Positions 1 through 5,300 of a DNA stretch of 5,300 nt are shown piece after piece. The stretch covers positions 1 through 5,300 of the forward strand of contig JAHDBK010000299.1 of assembly GCA_020630455.1 (NCBI GenBank), written 5' to 3'. The position numbers and the translations under genes were made by a program. Each line of letters starts with the position of its first letter. Position 1 is the stretch's first letter. Under the pieces are notes generated by a model. That model saw only the letters and a program-made list of their open reading frames with translations. It made no database searches and was not told the origin of the DNA. This DNA is from Saprospiraceae bacterium. Lineage in GTDB: Bacteria > Bacteroidota > Bacteroidia > Chitinophagales > Saprospiraceae.

Positions 1-626
1 AACTAGAATTAAAAGCACTTCAATCTCAAATGAACCCCCATTTTATTTTTAATTCATTAAATGCGATTCAAAAGTTTATCTTTGATGATGATAAAGAAAA
101 AGCCAATCAATATATGACCAAATTTTCAAGGCTTATTCGCATGTTTTTAGAATCATCTAGGAGTAACTTTATACCCATTCATCAAGAATTAGATTTACTG
201 AATAATTATATAGATTTAGAAAAAGCAAGATTTAAAGATAAATTTGAAACTAAATTTACCATTAATATAGATGAAAATATAGAAATTCCTACCATGATTC
301 TTCAGCCAATAATTGAAAATGCTATAAATCATGGTTTAGCAAATAAAAAAGAAGGAAACGGTGTTTTAGAAATTATTATGAATGAAAAAGAAGAGTTAAT
401 AGAAATTATTGTAGAAGATAATGGTATAGGAAGAGAAGCAGCAAATCAATTAAAAAAGCAATCTATTAATAAGTATAAGTCAAGAGGTATGGAAATTGTA
501 GATGATAAATTAGAAATACTTAAATTGATTGAAAAAAGTGAGTATAATATTCAATTTATTGATAAATTTGATGAACAACAAAAGCCATTAGGAACAAAGG
601 TTGTTGTTGTTTTTCCAAAATTTTAA
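1..626 (+). CDS. LytS/YehU-type sensor histidine kinase, C-terminal part (5' end outside window)
   Basis: This is the cytoplasmic kinase part of a membrane-associated sensor that autophosphorylates on histidine and passes the phosphate to a response regulator, here most likely the LytTR protein encoded 24 bp downstream. The frame is open to the left edge: codons from base 3 read LELKALQSQ before the ATG at base 30. That ATG is therefore internal, and the sensor/transmembrane region is missing. Numbering from it, the His_kinase-family motif MNPHFIFNSLNAIQ holds the phosphoacceptor His4 (bases 39-41). The ATP-binding domain follows, with the N box PIIENAINHG at about 93-102, the G1 box DNGIG at 130-134, and SRGMEIV at about 151-157 in the G2 position. 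The protein ends at Phe198 with a TAA stop. The family assignment is firm. The signal sensed cannot be inferred because the input domain is not visible. Confidence 0.93.
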   Translation, partial: LELKALQSQMNPHFIFNSLNAIQKFIFDDDKEKANQYMTKFSRLIRMFLESSRSNFIPIHQELDLLNNYIDLEKARFKDKFETKFTINIDENIEIPTMILQPIIENAINHGLANKKEGNGVLEIIMNEKEELIEIIVEDNGIGREAANQLKKQSINKYKSRGMEIVDDKLEILKLIEKSEYNIQFIDKFDEQQKPLGTKVVVVFPKF

Positions 627-650
627 CCTAAACAGAAGCTTTATATTGAT

Positions 651-1400
651 ATGAAAATAGCCATTATAGATGATGAACAAGAAGCTAGAGAACTACTAGA
701 AAAAATTCTTAATAAATATATAGATGATATTCAAATAGTAGGAATGGCGGATAGTGTGGAACAAGGTGTCGAACTCATTAATAATAATGAAATTAATCTA
801 CTTCTTCTTGATGTTGAGTTGACAGATGGTACTGGTTTTGATATTCTTACTCAATTAAATAATATCAATTTTGAAGTAATATTTGTTACAGGTTACGACA
901 AATATGCATTAAATGCTATTAAATTCAACTGCTTGGATTATATATTGAAACCAATAGATATTACTGAAGTAAAAGAAGCTGTTGAAAAAGCACGATTGAA
1001 AATTGAAGATAAGTTCTTTAAAAAAAGAATAAGTAATTTATTGAATAATCTTAATAATAAAAATACTAATAATAATAAAATCGCATTACCTACAAGTAAG
1101 GGCTTAGAGTTCGTTAAAATTAATGATATAATAAAACTCGAATCTGACCAATCTTATACTTGGATTTATCTGATAAATAATAATAAAATATTAACCACTA
1201 AATACCTCAAAGAATACGAAAATATACTAGAAGGTTATCCCTTTTTTAGGGTACATCGTGCCTTTATTGTCAATATTAATCATATTGTAAAATATGAAAA
1301 AGAGGACGGTGGACAAGTAGTTATGTCAGATGGTTCTATCGTGTTAATTTCTAGGAGAAAAAAAGAAAGCTTTCTTAAAAAAATTAGAATTCATTTATGA
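651..1400 (+). CDS. LytTR-family response regulator (receiver + LytTR DNA-binding domain)
   Basis: This 249-aa transcriptional regulator is the probable partner of the upstream kinase. The receiver domain (about 1-118) has the acidic pair Asp7/Asp8, the phosphoacceptor Asp54 in LLLDVELTDG, Thr80 in VIFVTGYD and Lys100 in ILKPID, so all key phosphorylation residues are present. An Asn-rich linker (about 131-143) leads to a LytTR domain (about 144-249). Its hallmarks are FFRVHRAFIVNINHI (198-212) and ISRRKKESFLKKI near the end. LytTR proteins bind pairs of short direct repeats through a beta-rich fold. The ATG at 651 is chosen because MKIAIIDDE is the normal start of a receiver domain and it lies 24 bp after the kinase stop. 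No Shine-Dalgarno motif precedes it, which is usual in Bacteroidota. Length is normal for the family. Its stop overlaps the next gene by 4 bp. The target genes cannot be seen here. Confidence 0.95.
   Translation: MKIAIIDDEQEARELLEKILNKYIDDIQIVGMADSVEQGVELINNNEINLLLLDVELTDGTGFDILTQLNNINFEVIFVTGYDKYALNAIKFNCLDYILKPIDITEVKEAVEKARLKIEDKFFKKRISNLLNNLNNKNTNNNKIALPTSKGLEFVKINDIIKLESDQSYTWIYLINNNKILTTKYLKEYENILEGYPFFRVHRAFIVNINHIVKYEKEDGGQVVMSDGSIVLISRRKKESFLKKIRIHL
1041..1079 (+). repeat. AAT-rich low-complexity tract encoding the Asn-rich interdomain linker
   Basis: Bases 1041-1079 are dominated by AAT/AAC-like triplets and encode residues 131-143 of the response regulator, of which eight of thirteen are Asn. 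The tract lies exactly between the receiver and LytTR domains, so it reads as a flexible linker. In an AT-rich genome this is likely compositional drift, though such triplet tracts can vary in length between strains. Confidence 0.6.
1397..1400 (+). other. ATGA start/stop overlap, probable translational coupling
   Basis: The start codon ATG (1397-1399) of the monooxygenase overlaps the TGA stop (1398-1400) of the response regulator. There is no Shine-Dalgarno-like motif at normal spacing upstream; the nearest AGGAG (about 1352-1356) is some 40 bases away. Ribosomes finishing the regulator could reinitiate here. This start is supported because it places the FAD-binding GAGISG motif at residues 17-22, the normal distance from the N-terminus. 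The overlap is seen directly; coupling is inferred. Confidence 0.7.
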
Positions 1401-2863
1401 TTAAAAATACAAGTCACTCAACATTTTTTGATGTTATTATTATTGGTGCAGGAATTTCTGGAATTGATGCTGCTTACCATATTCAAGATAAATGCAAGAA
1501 TAAAACATACGCTATTTTTGAGGCTAGAGATAACATAGGAGGTACTTGGGATTTGTTCAAGTATCCAGGTATTCGTTCTGATTCCGATATGCAGACTTTT
1601 TCTTATAGTTTCAAACCTTGGATACACAAAAATTCTATATCAGATGCCAATACGATTTTGAATTATTTGAGCGAAGCAGTCGAAGAAAATGATATAAAAA
1701 AACACATTAGATTCAACCATAAAATTATAAAAGCAGATTGGTCTACAAAAAATAAAAATTGGACGATAACGGCTCAAAATACCAAAACTAATGAAAGCCT
1801 AATAGTAACTACTAATTTTTTATTCCTTTGTACTGGTTATTATGATTATGATGAAGGCTATACTCCTCAATATAAAGGACTTGAAAGGTTTAAAGGAGAT
1901 TTTGTACATCCTCAAAAATGGACTTCCGATATTGATTATACCAATAAAAAAGTAGTGGTGATAGGCAGTGGAGCGACCGCCGTTACCCTAGTGCCTACAA
2001 TGGCTGAAAAAGCCGCTCACGTTACCATGTTACAACGCTCTCCTTCCTATATTTTATCTAGACCAATGGAAGATAAATTTGCCAATTTTGTGCATAGTAT
2101 TTTACCGCCCAAAATAGCCCATTTTTTTGGTAGGTGGAAAAATATTCTCATGTCTATGTTCATGTATAGCTATTCTAGGAGAAATCCAGAAGGAGTCAAG
2201 CAATTCATCATGAAACAAATCAAGAAAGAAATGGGTGATGACTATGATGTGGATACCCATTTTAATCCTTCTTATGACCCTTGGGACCAAAGAATTTGTG
2301 TAGTACCTGATAATGATTTATTTGACATAATAAAACAAGGAAAAGCATCTATAGAAACAGACCACATCGAAACCTTTACAGGAAAGGGCATCCAACTCAA
2401 GTCAGGCAAGGAACTCGAAGCAGATTTAATCGTATCTGCTACAGGTCTTAAACTCAAAACGGCTGGAGGCATCGCTGTTCATATAGACGGCAAACTCATT
2501 AAACCTTCTGAAATGATTTCTTACAAAGGAATTATGTTAAAGGACATACCCAATGCTGCTGTAGTCATTGGATACACCAACGCTTCTTGGACTTTGAAAG
2601 CTGATTTGACTTGCTTGTACGTTTGTCGATTGCTCAATTATATGGAGAAGCATAATAAAAAGGTGTGTACTCCTGTTTTTAAAGATGGAAATATTAAAAC
2701 AGAGCCAATTATTGACTTGTCTTCAGGTTATGTTGCTCGTTCTTTAGATGTATTACCCAAGCAGGGCAGCGAATTTCCTTGGAAATTACATCAAAATTAT
2801 GTTAAAGACATGATGATACTCAAATACAAAAAGATAGATGATGGGTATTTGAAGTTTGAGTAG
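1397..2863 (+). CDS. ethA: EthA-like FAD/NADPH-dependent Baeyer-Villiger-type monooxygenase
   Basis: This 488-aa cytoplasmic flavoenzyme should use FAD, NADPH and O2 to insert oxygen into ketones or to oxidise sulfur or nitrogen in small organics. The FAD Rossmann motif GAGISG is at 17-22, followed by GGTWDLFKYPGIRSDSDM (48-65), which is characteristic of this class. A Baeyer-Villiger-type fingerprint is at 165-176 (Phe165, Gly167, His171, Trp175), but Thr176 stands where Pro or Asp is usual. The NADPH Rossmann motif GSGATA is at 190-195. DPWDQRICVVP (294-304) probably holds the catalytic Arg (Arg299). The C-terminal blocks GYTNASWTLKADL (392-404) and DVLPKQGSEFPW (451-462) match my recollection of mycobacterial EthA (489 aa) nearly end to end, so the gene looks complete. 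The symbol reflects this resemblance, not proven orthology. No ethR-type repressor is seen beside it; a LytTR regulator precedes it instead. The native substrate is unknown. Confidence 0.92.
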   Translation: MIKNTSHSTFFDVIIIGAGISGIDAAYHIQDKCKNKTYAIFEARDNIGGTWDLFKYPGIRSDSDMQTFSYSFKPWIHKNSISDANTILNYLSEAVEENDIKKHIRFNHKIIKADWSTKNKNWTITAQNTKTNESLIVTTNFLFLCTGYYDYDEGYTPQYKGLERFKGDFVHPQKWTSDIDYTNKKVVVIGSGATAVTLVPTMAEKAAHVTMLQRSPSYILSRPMEDKFANFVHSILPPKIAHFFGRWKNILMSMFMYSYSRRNPEGVKQFIMKQIKKEMGDDYDVDTHFNPSYDPWDQRICVVPDNDLFDIIKQGKASIETDHIETFTGKGIQLKSGKELEADLIVSATGLKLKTAGGIAVHIDGKLIKPSEMISYKGIMLKDIPNAAVVIGYTNASWTLKADLTCLYVCRLLNYMEKHNKKVCTPVFKDGNIKTEPIIDLSSGYVARSLDVLPKQGSEFPWKLHQNYVKDMMILKYKKIDDGYLKFE

Positions 2864-2887
2864 CCAATTAATAATGCTTTTACTCAA
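2856..2887. terminator. possible bidirectional hairpin between convergent genes
   Basis: TTGAGTA (2856-2862) and TACTCAA (2881-2887) form a perfect 7-bp inverted repeat around an 18-base AT-rich loop. The arms cover the ends of both convergent genes, including most of the monooxygenase TAG and two bases of the hydrolase TAA. The plus-strand side is followed by only a short CCTTTTC, and the minus-strand side has no T-run. The stem is AT-rich, so this is at best a weak terminator. Its position is the main argument for it. Confidence 0.3.
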
Positions 2888-5300
2888 CTACTACCTTTTC
2901 AAAATACCGCTTGTTTTCATCTTTTATTTCAATAAAATATATACCTGTTGGAATATCATTGGCGATGTCAAATGAGAATTGATTTTCACCTGTAGAGATA
3001 TTGCCAGAATACAATTCTTTTACCCATTTGCCAGTATTATCTATTAGTTTTATACTGATGTCACTACTATTTTTACTATATAATTCTAATTGAATATTTT
3101 CTTGAGCAGGATTAGGGAAAATATTAATATTTGAAATGATTTCTTCATATTCATCAATGTGAGTACTCAAGAGTTTAAAGTCAAAAAAGTTAATATTGAA
3201 ACTACTAGCTTGAGCCCTTACTTCCATAGTATATGAACCCGCCTCTAAATAAATATTATTGCTAAAAAAATCCCAGTTTTGCCAGCCACCAGTGGTAGAA
3301 TAGGGTATTTCTATTTGGGTATTGTCATCAAAAATAATCAATAAATTACCCGCCCCAAAACCTGCAATTCTACAATCAACTTCATAAGTGCCAGATTGGT
3401 TGACTAGAACATTGTATTTCATCCAATCTCCTGCTTCAATATATCCAACGTTTAATCCTCCTGTAAAATCAGTACAAGGCTCCGTTTGGATACCATTCAT
3501 ATCAAAAAATAATTCCGCTTCGATAAAACCAGGTATATTATGAGTTAATTCAGCTCCGATAACAGCATTATATACAAAATATTGATTGATGGTACCAAGC
3601 ACCAAATCATTAGCATTAATATTATTGCCAACATAAGAAATGTCTACTTCTGTGTCTGATGGTATAGATGTATTTAAATCAAAAATTAGGATACTTTCGT
3701 CAAAGTTGGCTAGATTAATTTGACTAATTAAATTTTGGACAAGTACCCCATCAATCCTGATTTCAAAATCACTAGGAGAAGCATTCATCGTCGTGATTTC
3801 ATCAGATAAAGCCCATACAATTTGATTGCCGTCTTTAGTTGTACTCGCAGCATAAGGAAGTAAATCATTGGCAGTGCTGACTTCTGGGAAAGCGTCTAGT
3901 CCGTGTTTGTATTCATATAGTGGATTATAATTGGCATCTCCAAAATTAATTGGAACTTGAGCCATATTCTTCGGCCATGAATGGGTAAGGATTCCACTAG
4001 GTAAATAATCGCCAAAAAGGACTTCTGCAATACCATCTCCTTCAGAACCAGGATACCATACAGGAATAATAGCATCAGTATAAGCTAATAATTCACCTAA
4101 TATCATAGGTCTTCCCGAAACGAGTAAAGCAACAACAGGAATACCTGCTTCTTTTAGGTTTTTAATCATATTGAGGTCACTAACATCCAATCTTAGTGAA
4201 GTCCTATCTCCTTGCCCCTCTGCATAAGGTGTTTTTTCACCAATTACAACTACAGCAACATCAATATTAATAGGGTCATTTACTTCACCATTTTCTGAAT
4301 AAATAATATTAGAAGTACCCGTAACAGCTTGAATGCCTTCTAGGATATTTGTTCCTACGGTGATGTCTCCATTTAGCCCTTGCCAAGCAATCGTCCATCC
4401 TCCACATTGTGCCCCCAAGTCATTCGCTAAAGTGCCTGCCACTAAAATATTTTGATTGTCTTTTTGAAGAGGAAGTATATCATTTTTTGAATCTAGTAAA
4501 ACCATCGATTCTCTGACGGTTTGACGGGCTACATCCCTATGTGATTGTATTCCAACTAATCCCGAAAGTGAAGCATCAGCTAATGGTTCATCAAATAAAT
4601 TCAATAAGAATTTTTGTTTTAATATCCTTCTTACCGCATCGTCTATTCTATCTTCACTCACTTCTCCGTCTTGAACTAAACTGATTAAATGTCCTATAAA
4701 TACTTCATAACGGTCTGGAACCATCACCATGTCAATTCCTGCATTGATTGCTCGTTTAATCGCAGTTCTATAATCCTCATCTACTTGGTCAACGCCCTTC
4801 CAATCTGAAATAATAAAGCCTTCAAAACCCAATTCATTTTTAAGTACACTTGTAAGCAAGTAATTATGTCCATGAAGCTTTACTCCATTCCAACTATTAT
4901 AAGAAGCCATTATTGTTCCTACATTGGCATTAATAGCATCTTTATAGGCTTCCATGTGAATATCCCTCAATTCCGTTTCAGAAATAACCGTATTTCCTTG
5001 GTCGATACCATCTACTGTTCCACCATCTCCTACAAAATGTTTAGCACATGCCAATATAGTTTCATTATCACTCAAATCTGTTCCTTGTAAACCCATAATA
5101 GATTCGAAAGCCATAATTTTATGAATTTCTGCTGTTTCTCCAAAGCCTTCATAAGTTCTTCCCCATCGCTCATTTCTAGGAACAGCGATACAAGGAGAAA
5201 AAGTCCAATCTATACCAGTAGCAGCCACTTCTTTTGCTACTATTTGATTAGCTGTTCTGATTAAAGAAGGATTCCAAGTACATCCCAATCCAATATTATG
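2880..5300 (-). CDS. secreted GH3 beta-glucosidase/exo-glucanase with Ig-like, CBM6 and T9SS sorting domains (N-terminus outside window)
   Basis: This enzyme should remove glucose (or a similar sugar) from the non-reducing end of beta-glucans or oligosaccharides. The frame is open to the right edge and reads HNIGLGCTWNPSL, an internal GH3 segment, so the signal peptide and first part of the barrel are missing. Numbering from the Leu at 5286-5288: GH3 barrel, about 1-225, with RWGRTYEGFGE (41-51), substrate-binding KHFVGDGGT (83-91) and nucleophile Asp162 in ISDWKG (bases 4803-4805). The GH3 C-terminal domain, about 262-465, has YAEGQGD with likely acid/base Glu357 (bases 4218-4220) and WYPGSEGDG (411-419). 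An Ig/SwmB-like domain follows at about 473-577, then CBM6 at about 586-707 (GGLNVGYIEAGDWMKY, TTGGWQNW). The type A Por sorting domain at about 720-802 has NIFPNPAQE and TGIYFIEI and ends EKVVVE. The last implies an N-terminal signal peptide and T9SS export. The barrel resembles ExoI/ExoP-type enzymes rather than NagZ. Exact substrate is unresolved. Confidence 0.94.
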   Translation of the reverse strand, partial: HNIGLGCTWNPSLIRTANQIVAKEVAATGIDWTFSPCIAVPRNERWGRTYEGFGETAEIHKIMAFESIMGLQGTDLSDNETILACAKHFVGDGGTVDGIDQGNTVISETELRDIHMEAYKDAINANVGTIMASYNSWNGVKLHGHNYLLTSVLKNELGFEGFIISDWKGVDQVDEDYRTAIKRAINAGIDMVMVPDRYEVFIGHLISLVQDGEVSEDRIDDAVRRILKQKFLLNLFDEPLADASLSGLVGIQSHRDVARQTVRESMVLLDSKNDILPLQKDNQNILVAGTLANDLGAQCGGWTIAWQGLNGDITVGTNILEGIQAVTGTSNIIYSENGEVNDPINIDVAVVVIGEKTPYAEGQGDRTSLRLDVSDLNMIKNLKEAGIPVVALLVSGRPMILGELLAYTDAIIPVWYPGSEGDGIAEVLFGDYLPSGILTHSWPKNMAQVPINFGDANYNPLYEYKHGLDAFPEVSTANDLLPYAASTTKDGNQIVWALSDEITTMNASPSDFEIRIDGVLVQNLISQINLANFDESILIFDLNTSIPSDTEVDISYVGNNINANDLVLGTINQYFVYNAVIGAELTHNIPGFIEAELFFDMNGIQTEPCTDFTGGLNVGYIEAGDWMKYNVLVNQSGTYEVDCRIAGFGAGNLLIIFDDNTQIEIPYSTTGGWQNWDFFSNNIYLEAGSYTMEVRAQASSFNINFFDFKLLSTHIDEYEEIISNINIFPNPAQENIQLELYSKNSSDISIKLIDNTGKWVKELYSGNISTGENQFSFDIANDIPTGIYFIEIKDENKRYFEKVVVE

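Noticed and set aside
30..32. ATG as the start of the kinase gene
   Set aside because: Upstream codons read LELKALQSQ, which belongs to the conserved kinase motif, and His4 would lie implausibly near the N-terminus. It is an internal Met.
601..650. Possible separate promoter for the response regulator
   Set aside because: The 24-bp gap and the end of the kinase gene show no convincing TTTG/TAnnTTTG-type Bacteroidota promoter, and the gene order favours co-transcription with the kinase.
1418..1627. Open frame on the minus strand inside the monooxygenase gene
   Set aside because: It lies opposite the strongly conserved FAD-binding region and its translation resembles no known protein; it is a shadow of the real gene.
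2102..2472. Two further minus-strand open frames inside the monooxygenase gene
   Set aside because: Both are short, overlap each other's ends, lie antisense to conserved coding sequence and show no recognisable domain.
4866..5090. Plus-strand open frame opposite the GH3 barrel
   Set aside because: It is antisense to the conserved KHFVGDGGT region and has no recognisable features.
5286..5288. TTG as a possible start codon of the GH3 gene
   Set aside because: The frame continues open to the window edge and encodes HNIG just before it, typical internal GH3 sequence. A start here would remove the signal peptide needed for T9SS export and part of the barrel.

Overview
The window is AT-rich (by eye about one third GC) and looks like a chromosomal segment of a member of the Bacteroidota. 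The main reasons are a C-terminal type IX secretion (Por) sorting domain on a large glycoside hydrolase, a LytS/LytTR-type two-component pair of the kind common in that phylum, and the absence of Shine-Dalgarno motifs before the visible starts. Genus cannot be read from this sequence.

Plus strand, bases 1-2863: three genes form a tight, probably co-transcribed run. The first is the 3' part of a LytS/YehU-type sensor histidine kinase (its sensor region lies before the window). After 24 bp comes a complete LytTR response regulator. Its stop codon overlaps by 4 bp (ATGA) the start of a complete flavin-dependent monooxygenase that closely resembles EthA, a Baeyer-Villiger-type enzyme. The kinase would phosphorylate the regulator at Asp54, and the regulator would bind DNA through its LytTR domain. 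Nothing in the window shows which promoter it controls. The overlap suggests that the monooxygenase is translated together with the regulator, which is the least expected point of the region.

Minus strand, bases 2880-5300: a convergent gene encodes a secreted family 3 glycoside hydrolase (beta-glucosidase/exo-glucanase type). Its N-terminus lies beyond the right edge. Behind the two-domain GH3 catalytic core it carries an Ig/SwmB-like domain, a CBM6 carbohydrate-binding module and a type A T9SS sorting domain. It probably acts outside the cell or on its surface on beta-glucans or oligosaccharides derived from them. Only 16 bp separate the two convergent stop codons, and a 7-bp inverted repeat spans both.

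There is no gene-free stretch over 300 bases. I saw no RNA gene, CRISPR array, insertion sequence or attachment site. I found no convincing new system. The most checkable novelty is the pairing of an EthA-like monooxygenase with a LytTR two-component system.
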